64,000 nucleotides of DNA from Psococerastis gibbosa (lineage: Eukaryota; Arthropoda; Insecta; Psocodea; Psocidae), in NCBI GenBank assembly GCA_963971405.1, contig OZ020489.1, positions 16,828,290 to 16,892,289 on the forward strand, written 5' to 3'. The translations under genes were made by a program, and so were the position numbers. The notes below the pieces were generated by a model. It was not told the origin of the DNA, did no database searches, and saw nothing but the letters and a program-made list of their open reading frames with translations. The first letter of the stretch is position 1. Each line of letters begins with the position of its first letter. Of the stretch, positions 15,502 through 28,800 are shown piece after piece.

Positions 15502-18500
15502 TACGGTTAGTACGAAAAAAAAACAGACAGTGGAAAGTATTTCACAACACTTGACAAAAACAACATCATCCAATCCAACTATACTGTGAAATCGTAGCAG
15601 AAAGTAGCTTCACTGAAATAATAGCGAAGTAGACTGCAAATTTGAATATTAGGGCTATATGGATTTACACCTAGAGTTCTATATAGGAGAGATGGGACAT
15701 TCCAGCCCGCCAAAAATATTTTTAATCCTGGGGCCACCTGCTACGCCTTTTCAATGATTAGTCATAGGAGACGTGGCAGGTGTCCCAGGAATGAAAAAAA
15801 ATTCCTAAATAGAACTCCTATATACGCCCATAGAGGCTGACACTACTTAACTACCAACAATTTCTCCTTGAACTCAGGAATGGCTCTAGTACCATAGATA
15901 GGGCATCCCCCCTGGCTATTACATCAGACAATTTAAGCCTCGTCAAATACATCACACATTCAATTGAAATTTTTTTACTGCAAAATCTATCAGCATGTCT
16001 GTTAATTGAACACTAATATTCCTTAGTTTATATACCAACATTTTAGCTGGCCAACCTAATAGCAAATGAAAATAGCTATGGTTTCTATGTTTTATCATAA
16101 CGTCAAAATGAAGTATCTACGATTAGAAGTAATGGATAAAAGAATATTGAATTCCATGTTAATACAGGCATTTGGATGCAAAACGGTCGTTAGACTCGGT
16201 CAAGTGTGAGACAAAACATACAGAGTGGCATCTATCACAGTTCGAAGGACCCTTAACCTTCACACAAGTTTACGCTCACTAAATCATCCAAATTAAAAAG
16301 AGAGGATTGTTTTTCTTTACATCAGTCTTCAATTAATTTCATTTTCTTATAAAAAGTTTTCATTTTTATTTAATATTACTTGGGTAGAAAAAATTTGAAT
16401 TTTGTACAGGATGGTCCAATTTAACATGACAAACGTTAAAAAAAGCATAAAAGCAACGAAAAATGTGTTAACCGTCCTTTTTACAATATTCACACACGGT
16501 ATCGTAAAAAATGCTATGAAAGGGATTTTTACACAAATGTAGGATATTTCTTCAAATGTTTTGAATGAATCCCTGATTTTTTCTCTTTTATTTTCCAAAT
16601 TCACAAAAACTGTACAAAACCGCGTGGTTTTTAAGTATTTATAAGAAGCTGCTAGGAGCTTGGGTTGTGAGAACGACATATAAATTACACTTCGTAATAC
16701 TTGATGCTACAGAGGAAAGAAAAGGTGCAGGGTGAGAAAATAAATCTACGAGTGCGTAGACAGTGGGCTGGGTAGTTTTGTTTCAGTTCAATTTACGTCA
16801 TAATATTCCTTCATACGACAGCATTGAATTATTTTCAATGAAGAACAATTCACTTTCATCAATGTCACAGGCTATGTTCAAATGTACTTCTATTTCTAAA
16901 TCAATGAACCTATTTAAAAACATGTGGCATTAGATGCGAAGGCGCTCTCCATTAACAAACTGTCGTTTTAAAACCTAGAGACCTCAGCCGACTGTCGTTT
17001 AAGTTAGACAAATGCGTAACCTATATCCCACGTCCAGCTACGAATTTAAAAAGTAACCTACGACAATATTACGATTAGGTACTCCATGAAAATTGACAGA
17101 CATTAGACATTGGGAATTAAACTAAGACTAAGACAACATTATGGGGAACCGAAACGCTAAGAATTCACGATTGCTTTCAAGGCACGTAAACAACAAACCT
17201 ACACAATCATTACTTTTGTACTCTTATTTCAAAATCAGTATATAAACTAAATCTGATTTTATTTTATGAAATTAAAGGAAGCAGGGCGCGTCAATTAAGT
17301 TCGGGGGTTTGTTCTCAATAATATGAAAATAAAACGTGACTAGTTTCTCCTATAAAAAACGTCAATTATTAAATTAAATATCATGACAGAATCAATGAAA
17401 TATGTCTCGGAACAGAAATCAGTAGTTACTTTAAAACAGTAAAATTATTACAATATGAAAGGATAAATTAATGTTCAGATATATGTAGGATTTTTAACAT
17501 GTATGTTCAATATGTTCTGCTATATAATAAAAATGACTAACAATGGTCACTAAAAACGAATGCTTCAGCAATGCAGTGCAGTCAAACCCGAAAAACAGAA
17601 GCTAAACCGATACTATACAACTATTACAAGAGATGTCATGCACATTAGTATTACTTGTTACTTAATAAAATAAGAGTGGCTCACTTACAAAGGAGACATT
17701 ACTATTGCGCAATCCAAGAAATTAGTTTTATAAAGAAGGAACGCTCCGTATTAAGAGCAATCGTGAATTGAAGAATAAGTTGTTTATGTACAGTCATCCC
17801 TCTAAATGCAGAATTTGTGAACTTTTAAGAGGGAAACCAGCGCATATTGTAGGACTTGAGAGACAAGGCGTAGCATGGGCATTTTCTAAACTATGGCTCG
17901 CTACCCCTTCTCTCCTCTCATCAAATATGGGTCTTACACAATTCGATAATGCAACATAGTGATTAAAAAACACGAGACACTGTATGTTTGATAGAGAAAT
18001 TTCTCTAAATGATCTACGGAAATCCAAAAAAGTTCCTCTGTATTAACTAACACTGCAGCAAAGTAGACTATTTATAATATGTATAAGAGAATTTATGGGA
18101 TAAACCTTATACTACATGCAAGTCTACACAATTCTACATTAGTTTCATTAAAAAAATGTAGCGGTATATGTATAATATGTATAGAATCCGTCATAAAAGC
18201 TTGTTAACTTCGTCAGGGCTCATAATATTCCATAATGGAGAACAGGCAATGAAATAGAAACTGAATAACAAACTCGAAATTAATAAGGCTATTCAATTCA
18301 ACAACGATCGTACAAAAAGTTACAGCAATATTTCTACAAATGATGACTGGAAGACGATAAGGTACTTCATTGGTTTAATGGCCTCCTATAAAAAACACTC
18401 GACATTGGTTTAAGAGCTTTATTATTTGAAATCCCTCAATGCAGAATAAGTTATAAAATTAATAAATAAGCAATTTGATACTATCCAATGCATAGAATAA

Positions 18501-19812
18501 TAAAATTATGCGCCATGCAATACAATATTTTTATATACTTCTAAGTGTGCTTGCGTGTTAAAAAAAAGAATACGTGAAGCGCACGTATGTAACCATTATA
18601 TAATATAGTAAATGTACCAGGTTTATATAATGACGTCAATAGCCCACTGCTTGGACGGAGGCCCAACCATATAAAAAGAATTAATACAAAGAAAAATAAG
18701 TACAAAAAAGATAAAAATTATAGAAAATGGACTCAAATAATAGTTTGTGAAGTTTAAAAGCAAAAACCAACGACGAAAATAAGAAACCATTTAGCCCTGA
18801 CAAGCCAGAAATATTCAAATACGGTAAAAAAATTACTTACACTGTACGCTACATCATTTACAACGTTAAGTTTATACCAAAATTAAAACATTTCGCACTA
18901 CCAACTACTAAGAATAGCTTAAGGAAAACCCTTAGGTTAAAACAAACTAAAACCATACTTCTCTTAAAAGAAACCTTGCAAAAATAAAAAATTAAATCGT
19001 CTTTGAGATTCTTGGGTACCTCACGATGTAATGGACAACTGGAGGCGAGGCCCAAACTAAACTCATTGCCCAACACTAAACCTAAACTCAACCTAAACAC
19101 CCCAAGTTTTCAATGCACGAGATCACACCAATAAAGGGCAGGTTTTAAAAATATTAAATGAAACATGATTGTTTACCAACATTCACTTAATTTGGTTTCA
19201 ACATTAAATTGTCGTCATTGAACGCCATTAAAATAATAAAAAAGACCTATCCACCACCGGCGGTGAGCAACAGATAAATAGCGCGCTTCTTTACTCCAAC
19301 CTAAGAAACCTGGATATCTTGTTTAAAAAAAATGTTTACAATATTAAAAAAAGTGCAGTGACAGAAAGCGGATTTTGTAAAACAAGGTAAGACATGTGCA
19401 AAAATTAATGAGATATTGTACACGGAGGTCATGTATAGGATACAAAATTTTCTATGCAATTTAATGCTTAATTACTTAAGAGACTCAATTGTACAGTATA
19501 TAACATACCTACAGCATATGGTACAGCCAAATAGCGCATTTGCGCAGTTAATTTGGATTGAATGAGATTTCAAGAATAATAACACACTGTACATAGATTG
19601 TGTAAATAGACACCTTCAGACTCACTGCACGCCCGATAACTAAAAAAAAAAAAATACAAAAATAGAACAAAGACAGCTGGAGCTTGTAAACGTATAAACT
19701 GGGAGACAGCGCTATTCATCTATCACACCAAATTAAAAGGCAAATTGTTGAAACAAACGAAATAGGTGACGGACGGGTCAAGTAATGACTAATTGACAAT
19801 CTGAAGTGGGGC
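15502..19812 (-). other. Probable pumilio 3' UTR and downstream region
   Basis: AT-rich, without convincing ORFs. A minus-strand TGTACATA Pumilio-type element occurs at 17784-17791 (plus TATGTACA). A MITE-like piece with TATATAGGAGAGATGGGACA lies at 15676-15830. Several AATAAA signals exist on the minus strand, but none can be chosen as the true 3' end. Insect and vertebrate pumilio mRNAs have long 3' UTRs, so a multi-kilobase UTR is plausible. Confidence 0.35.
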
Positions 19813-22800
19813 CTAGAGGAGGTCACCCCCGACGGCTGGCAGACTTGGACTCTTCATGAAGAATTTGTCGAGTTTGGCGATAATGTGTTTCCCGTAAGTG
19901 TATTTGCGGAGCGCAGAGATGTGACCACGGATCTTATGCATCAGAATTTTACGCTGCGAATTTTCGCACACGTCAATCATCTTCTGTACGACGTAATTGG
20001 CGTATTGGTCGCGCATCATCAGCTGAAGAGCTCTGGAATTACAGAAATAAATTATGGGTATCTAATAAGAAAACAGTGTATATCGTAAACCATGGTCTAC
20101 CTGACAGAGATTGTTTTATTTAACAAGATGTTGATATTGGAACCATAGGTTCGGGAAGGCATTGCCCTGGCAAAGTATTAAAGAATGCAAGTGATTATTC
20201 CTGTTCAGCGTCGTGGCATTAAAAGCTAGAGCTACGTATTAATGTTTCATTAAAATTTTTGAACGCCTAACTAGACCCACTGTCCTTTGTTTACTCCATG
20301 AAAACTTTTACTTATGCAGCAATAGCTACTTGATATGAGTGGCAGAGGGGCACTGTCATGATGTGGAAAGGTTTATAGTTTACTATTGAATCTCAAGGGG
20401 CCGCCTGCTTTACATGCCTTCCGAAGCATGCTACATTCTTGACCATGCTTGGGATAACATGTAAAGTAGGCGGTCCCGGGCCTTCCTAATTGAGTTTACC
20501 GATAGGTAAGCTAAGTAATAGAACAAAAAGTCATAATTAATATAAGGTTTTTTTAAGCGATCAATAGTTGTACAAGTCACACCAGAAAGTAACTTACGAA
20601 TCGTTGAAGTTGCAGACTTCGTCGATGAGGACGGAGCGCTCTGAACGTGTGGCGTGAGTCACGCATTTCTCCACTACGTTGCTCGCAAACTTGTGTTGCG
20701 ACAAAATCAGAACCTTCCCGCGCACATTGCTTATGATCTTAGACTTATCCTCCGGCTTTCCATGCTCTGAAATTATTATGATATTTTAGCAAGGCTATAT
20801 CTACGCTAGCTAGGGCTGAGTTGCAGTAGACTAGCGGGGTCACAGAGGGTGGATAGCGACACAGCCACCAGATATGGCCCTAAGCTGCGAATAGGACGAA
20901 TAAGCAGTCCTCGACCAAGCAGCGGCATAATCGGAGGCTTGCCTGCGACACTGTTACTTCATCTTCATGCAAAGTCTCTATTAAAAATCTCTTAGCCACT
21001 AATTTTACTCTACCACTACCTTAGATCTTTGCTCATTGAAGTATCAATTAAAAATAAATAGACTTATTTAAAGTTTATGTCCGCTCTTACTTCCGCTTAG
21101 CTGTGATGGACCTACAAAGCAATGGATTACAAAAAAAAAACTAACCTAGAACATGCTGAATAACATAGTTGCCATATTGATCTTGAACCAGTTGTTCGGA
21201 GTTGCTGTGAAGTTCCTCAAGAATGGAACCAGTTTGTTCAGAGGTGCAGTGTTCCAGTATCCGTTGAATAACTCGACAACCGTACGGATGAGTCGACAAA
21301 CCGTAAACCTGGGAAATACAAGAATACGCAATTTGACTCACAATGCATTCAATGGAACAGTGGGCTAAAATTAATAACCATGATGAGGAAAGGACGATAT
21401 ACCAACAAAAGCCCTTACTTTCGTGCAGTGAATAGATAGAGTAGTCTAAAATTCTTTCCCCTGCAATTTAAGTTTTTGGCCAGCTGCTCTTATTAGAGGT
21501 AAAGATGCAAGCTAGGCGTTGACTGATAACGTGGAGAAGTCTACAAATGAGGTCAAACGGTCTTACCTGACCCTGGAAAGCACTAATGATGAACTGAAGA
21601 GCATGAGGTTCCACACATTCAATGCATTTCTGTACAACATGATTCCCATTCTGGTCCTTGACGCATTTCAAGACGTGACCATCGAGCTCCCTTACAATAT
21701 CCTGTTGCTGCTCCGGCGTCACTGACTCCAGTGCCTTTTGTATCACTCTGCATCCGTACATTTGTAATGCCAGCACAAGAACGTGTCCACGAACCTGAAA
21801 AGTACAACTAAATGTCACAGCCTGCTATTGGTATTATCAACGCCATTTTCCTTGAAATCCCTCTCGCAGCTTCGATCAATCACTAGAGTCCTGACAATTT
21901 CAACCGGAGGACCAAATAGTTTTATAGGTTGTCATGACACAATCGTAGTTTTAATTAAGGAATGAAACGAAAAAAAACATAAGTCATTTAACGCTGACCA
22001 ATTTCATTAATGAGCATATTCACATCGCATGTAATTCTTTTATATTGCGATACGAATGTAAAGCACCCTGTTCTGTCACTCTTCAAGCATTATCAGTTAA
22101 TTATTATATACCGAGGTATAACCAAATTCATCTCACCGTCTGAGCTAGAGTCCCCTTCTGGTCACTCGATCCAAACTCAAAGAACTTTTGGATGACGTAA
22201 TTTCCGAAAACGTCCGTCATGAGGTTATAGGCGGACGGGAGGATCTCGTTGAAGACAAGCTGTTTTTCGGCAAGTGAAGCTCGCTCCAACTTCTGCTGAA
22301 TGAACCGAGACCCGTGTTGATCCTGTGAGAACTCTACCATGTGACACGTGAGGTCCCGCAGAGTCAAGTTAGGGAACCTGTTGTTCCGGAAGTCTTCCAG
22401 CAGTCTGCTTCGGCCCGGAGTCTTCTCCAGAGTTTGTCCAGACCTCGCGGTGGCGATTTTTGTCAGTAGTGAGTTCGCATTCGTGCTAAACATGGTCGCT
22501 AAGCCGTTCCGGTATTTGGCAACAGCTTCAGCTCCCGGAGCCGCACTCAGCAATCGGTTGGGCATCAGTGCACCCAGTTGTAAATTTTGCGTGGAACCTG
22601 AAACATAAGCAGTAAGTTTAATTTTTGGTAGAGAATGTGTTTCAAAAGCCTTTATCACCATTGTAGCTTTACCGAGTTTGCAAATTAATACAGAGGGTAG
22701 TAAAGCAATTAATTCAAATGGCGGATGGAATAATGAACCATCGCAGAGGGAAAAGATAAAAAATTTGGACAGGAAAAGGGTTGAGTAACCTTGTGTGGCT

Positions 22801-25800
22801 TCAGAGATAAGGTAAGCTATTTTGAGTAGTGACCTCCTCCCTCTACCCTTCATTAGGACCTGCTATCATATTTCACATTGCTTCCGCGACTTCATAATGG
22901 TATGGACGCCATGATTCATAAGTTTTAAATTTCATTCCATATCTTAATTTAATAACATCAATATGGTAAGCAAGTCTCAACTTATCCATTGCCACTTGCA
23001 ACCGACAACGAGGACATGTGTCATTTTGCCAACGGTCAATACGTGCCAGAAACATATATAATGTCGAAAATTGTGGTCGTATGCATGGGCTACGTTTTAA
23101 TGGGGTGTACGTCTACGTCCATAAAAAAATCCCTTGAAAACAATAGTAACAAAATTAATATGTAAATTCAAGGACAATGAAACCTTTCATATATGAGTAA
23201 AATAAGCATTGCCGTAAGCTCGATGTTTCGTTAAGACAGTGTTTTGAGCAACGAGTTCAGCTCTCAGGGTTTCTTGGAATTCGCCACTACCGTCGAAAGA
23301 TTCTACCATTTTTCTTCCAGAGCTTGAGGCCATCAGGGTCCTTTTTGCTATGCTACAGACTGTGGTGTCAATCTGGTTATTCCTTACCGTGCCTTTTCGA
23401 GCTATTCTTAACTGCTTTGTCCATGGCTTCAAAAATCTCTTTACTGTAGGTACCTACTCAAATGTGCATAATTACCATAAGTCTCACTTAGAGACCCGGA
23501 CATGGCGAAGGAGTGAGGAGTGAAGAGCCGGCAGTGGAGTAAAGGGGACATTGACTGCGCCGTAGTACTTACCCAACCTTTTCAAGCTATGCTGTGTCCA
23601 TGGATTGCGTAATTCGTTCAAAGCATGCACGAGTATTTAAAAATATATAAACTGAAGGTACTAAAATTTGCATAATTACCATAAGTCTCACCTAGAGACC
23701 CGGACAAGGAAGGAGGAGGAGTTAGTGAAGGGCCAGCAGTGAGGCCAAGAGGACTTGCGGCCGCGGTGACTGTGCCCAAGGGACCATAGTTAGCGGCACC
23801 CCATTTGCCCCGAGCGTAGTCGAGACCAGGTGAAAATGTCGAGGTCGAACGATCAAACGAGTCTCGACGTCCCGTGCTTGCAGTCAGCCCTACAGCTGAA
23901 ATTCAGAAACCATTTTACAATAGAGTTCTAACACTTGGAAAATTGTTCCAGTTTATTGGCCTAAACGATTCAAAATGAAAATAGAGGAAACTTTCAAATT
24001 TACACTAATATCCAAAGATTTATAATTGATTTATATAAATAAATAAAAGACACCTGTATAAACATGACGTCACGCTTGCATATTCTTAGCCCAGCTTGTA
24101 CCATCCTTCCTTGGGCGGAAGGCGGCCAACTTGAGGAATTTATGCAAGCGTAACGTCATCTGTTTTGGCTTTTGGCAGGCTCAAAAATCTATGTCTTCTC
24201 ATTTTTTTTTATATAAATAAACTATAAATCTAGTTTCAATTTGAGAGTTTCATCCTTACATTAAGTAATCCATTTCAACAGTAATTGTTTTTTTGCATAA
24301 TATCTAAACGAGATAATTAATATTCACTGGAAAAGCGTTTACAGTATCACTCTACAATATTATTATCATCGATAAATAATAGGGGAAATACTAAGCATGA
24401 GGTAGGCTCAGTATCGCAAATTTGTATAAGTGCAATCTGAAAGTAATGTGTTTAAGCCAACATATCCTGTAACAGTGTATCATACTATCATAGTAACAAG
24501 GTGCAATTGGGAAGGTGTAACCCGTTAAGCCGCTCCCCAGGAAAAGCAAGGCCATGGGTTTGAGTTGTGATGTCATCAATTTTTCGTAGTACTTTTTTTT
24601 AAAGTTTTATTGCAAGTACTTACTTCCGTTGGGGGTGGCTGAAGAATACAAGGAAGGTTGGCTGGCATTGTACAAAGAGGCGGCGGCGGGAGGGGTAGCC
24701 ATCTGCTGGGGTAGTCTCATGCTACTGCCTGCTACAAACAAATTAAACCCCTTTTATAAGTAAGTACGATAAAGTTTGTAATCTCATAAGCCGAAGAATT
24801 CAACAAACAAATTTTTTGTACGTCTGCACTACAGTTCGCATATTCAATGGAAAGGAGTAAGGACTGGTGATGGGTCCTTAAATGCAGAACATACTGATGG
24901 TACAACCGCTGTTTAAGAATTATATACTAAACGATCATATTGTAATATAAACAGCCTCAAGGGCTATGCATGCATTTTTATTTAATTTGGTGTAGGTTAC
25001 TTATAGCGTTTCTTATTCAGTGGAATTCACAAAAATTATTTGCTTGAAGAGCTGTCCAACAATATGAATACTATAGAACCTGCACAAGGTGGGCATTTGG
25101 TACAGTGGTAACGTGATCCCCAGGAAAGGCATCGAGTGTGACTAGAAGTCCCGCAAGACCCACTACTCACTGAAGTCAACCTCTACTGGTCAGCGCGGCA
25201 CCAAATGACTTAACAGTCAAGAGTGGGCGTTGACTAGTACACTAAGTAAGTACCTTTTACTTCTTGAAGCAAACCCTTAGCTGCTCCTGAACCATTTGCT
25301 CCGAATTCCTGAAGTAAAATATTCTTTTGTGAATTCCACTGCTTGCACTACACAAAGCTGCTTACCTGAATTGGCCGAATTTACAATTACAGGGGCCGGG
25401 GACACAAGACGCATGTTCCCATTGCCAAGACCACGCATCATAAACCCGCCATTCTGGTCAATGTAGGGGATAAGGTACTGGCCTTGGGCCAACTGAGCCG
25501 ACTCGCCCGGCGTGGCCGACGTCGGTGACATTGGCCGCCGCTGCTGCCCGCTCGCGTTCTGCGCGATGGGGATCGTAGAGGCCGGGTATAGCCACGGGCC
25601 CTGCAGTCCTTGGATACCTTGGATCCCATAGTATTGGGGCATAACCGTTGGCCCTGAAACCAAAAGACGTATATCATCAAATATTTGTAACAGACCAGAG
25701 GTACAACAAATTTACCATTTGGAATAAGTTTGACCCACTGCAGCAGCGGTTAACTTGTAACAACAATGCCACCGCATTATTATATAAATAATAATGATTA

Positions 25801-28800
25801 TTGTCTCCGCTCAGTAAGTTTATATGACGAGTACGATATTTAAGAATAAATAAATAAATGATGTTTTGTTATTAAGCCAACCTAGCGGAGTTAGGGCTAT
25901 TCAGTCCTCACTTACACTCAACTAGGAAGGCCGGGGGATAGCCTGTTTTACATGCAATGTAGCAAGTGTGGGACTCGAAACGACAACGTTTCGGGTGAAA
26001 GTCGGAGTCCGTACCACTACTCTTCAGTAATTTGTCCTCCTACTGTAGAAATGTTTAACAATTTTTAGTTTAGTCCTGTCTCAGAGAAATTAAAATATGG
26101 CCTTGACATGACTAAATATATCAGTTCGATTTACGCATCCCTAAGTCCAAAGAACAATGACGATAATCAAAACTGGTAATGGCCTTTACTTTATGACTAC
26201 AGAACGATGCAGGTTGCTGTTTAAAACCAGTCATATGGGCACTTTTAACTACAACCACAAAAGCTCCGGCAGTAAACGAAAACGTTCTAAAAATCAGCGA
26301 GGGGTTGCCATTATTACACATTAATTTCCAGAAGCTCAAATGGTTACACGATAAAAGTTATAGGGCCACAAAGGGTCCGTAATAGGCAGTGAAATTACAT
26401 AAGTCTTATGTCTTATGTCTTAAGTCTTATATTAGTTCTTATTAAGAACTAGGTTTCCAGGTTTTTCATGAATATTTCTTGTTTCATGGGCATAAGCAGT
26501 GGGCATATTGTGATTTCTTCGGGTTCCAAATACGTAAGCATTAGAATATTATTAATCTAGGCCGTAAGTTGTTTTTTTCACTTCCGAAAATAGGCTAAAT
26601 ACTATTGAATCGAATTCTTTGCGATGAGGAAAATCGTAAAAATAATAAAATAAGTTCTTTGAATAATGATTTAACCATAGCCAGAACTATCTAGAGGACA
26701 AAGATAACTACTCGTGACAGCAGACAAATTGTTCTCCAGATTAAAATTGTCAGATAGATCATTAGTGTTCCATATAGGAGAAATGGGACATTCGCACCCG
26801 CCATAAATTTCTGGAACTACCTGCCACATCTTTTCAATGGCTATATGAGACGAGGCAGGTGACCACTCAAATTAAGAAAATACATATATTTATGTCGGGA
26901 AGTGAAGGTCTCATCTCTCCTATACAGAATTCAAGTTCAAATCCAATCAAATCCATATTTATTCCAATTTTTGCAACAAGGCAAGTATACATAAAATGAT
27001 AAATTGTAAAAAATTAAATAAGCTAAATTAAAGTTATATAACATTTAAGATTTACGAAGAATCAACCAGCCCAACTGTGTTTCCACGTGCTAGAGCTAGT
27101 TGGTGTCACTATTGAAATTGATGCCAAAACAGAGCCTAGTTCCTAAAATTTTTAGCAAATATGAATTAAAATTCCGATAGTCTAAGAAATGAAATACGAA
27201 AATGAAATTCGGTTGATTATGCTTCACAATTTGTTCATTAGAGCTCAGCAGTGTGCTTCCTCTTGATTACTTTCTGCGGCTTCGCGAGAAACGTCTCATC
27301 AACGGGATTATTATTCTCATGCCACGCTGGTTGCATAACCTAATGAGAAATACCACCCCTTCACTGTAATCAGCAGATAAATTTAATGCATCAATCCCCC
27401 GTTTCAATCGAGCATTGTTATAAAACAGTATCGTCATGCAATAGATGTCAGAGGCACAATAGAGATGATGGCCTCAAAAGAAAGCTCGAGCAAATGTTTG
27501 TAAGTTAGCAGCGCAGGATGAGGATGAGTAAGAGGCTATCCCTTAGACTCGTATCTGTACTTGGTTAAGTCATTGCGTCAACGGAAAGCTTGTCTCGGAT
27601 TGTCCATTATCGCTTGTAGCCGGTGTAGGTTGACATCGAGAACGTTTAACAGTTTGCTAATAGTCAAAATTCGGAAACTATACAAATAATGTCCGAAATC
27701 CATGGGGTCGTTGGCATGGGACAAGGGACCTATAAGTAGGCTTGGGTCCATAAAAACTCCTAAAGTAAATAACTAACCAAGAGGCTATCCCTCATTAAAT
27801 TGTTAAGAGCAAATCGCAAGTGTACGAAGTCGATTTTCACAGGAAATATATCAATAGTCAAATATCCTTTTAATTAACTCGTCTACATTTAGGAACATGG
27901 CTCATTCATATTCAATTCAAGCACAATAATTCTTGAATTCCTTTCTCGAGACTACCACATAGATCGTTTTTTATACAAGTCAAATTCAATCATTGTGACC
28001 AATCTGTGTTAGAAAGAGGTACATATCAAAATGGTCAGAAAAATTTCTTCTCTTTGTTCTGATAACGTTGAAAGTATCGATATTTCATGATATATTTTAT
28101 TTTTACACTCACAAGGCTTTTACCCCTCCGATTGTCTCATAAGGTCCAGCTTACTAGTAATATAGTATAATTAATTCTTATACAATAGGGTCAATACGCA
28201 GATACTGTAATGTAAGACTAGAGGCCTACCTAAGGTATGTTTAGATTGAATGATACAAGAGATACAAGGAAGAAGACAACCAGTGAGGCCGAAAGTTACA
28301 CTGAGAAAAAAGATCGCCGGAGATATGACAAGTTTGGGGCTCTCCACATAGGACACACAGAAACGCTGCTGTCGTGCCGCCAAGAGGAAGACGCGGTAAA
28401 ATTAAAAGTAATAATCGTATAGGAGCTATTTTTTCCCAGTCGGTGTATGGGCACAGGAAAGCAGAAAAATGCCAAGATTTCGGGCGATAAAGGCATAGAA
28501 ACTTATAGGAAGGGTGGTATCACAGTTTATTTATTTTATTTATTTATTTATTTACCTCTGTGCCGTTGTCTTGGTACTTATCTATTGCAATAATGTAGAA
28601 ATCTGATCTCCGTCAAATTAATTATTTTAGGTAAAGAAATTTAGGGGGGGGGGCAAGAATACCGACATAGTTTGATCGTCTATAAACGTCCAACCTGTGA
28701 ATTCTTTGTTTGCGTTCCCAAACCGAGTGTCGCGAGTTTTCATCCACCTTTGGCGATAAAGTCAGGTGCGACCAAGGCCGTGTCCAGGTCGTGTCGGTCC

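Noticed and set aside
25090..25180. tRNA-like A box (GGTACAGTGGTAA) suggesting a tRNA or tRNA-derived SINE
   Set aside because: No proper B box at the right distance and no cloverleaf can be drawn. A resemblance to 24505-24570 (CCCCAGGAAA) is too short.
25254..25308. 55-nt version of the pumilio cassette exon as the main form
   Set aside because: It shifts the frame and stops after ten codons, whereas the 45-nt form and the skipped form both fit all other exon phases.
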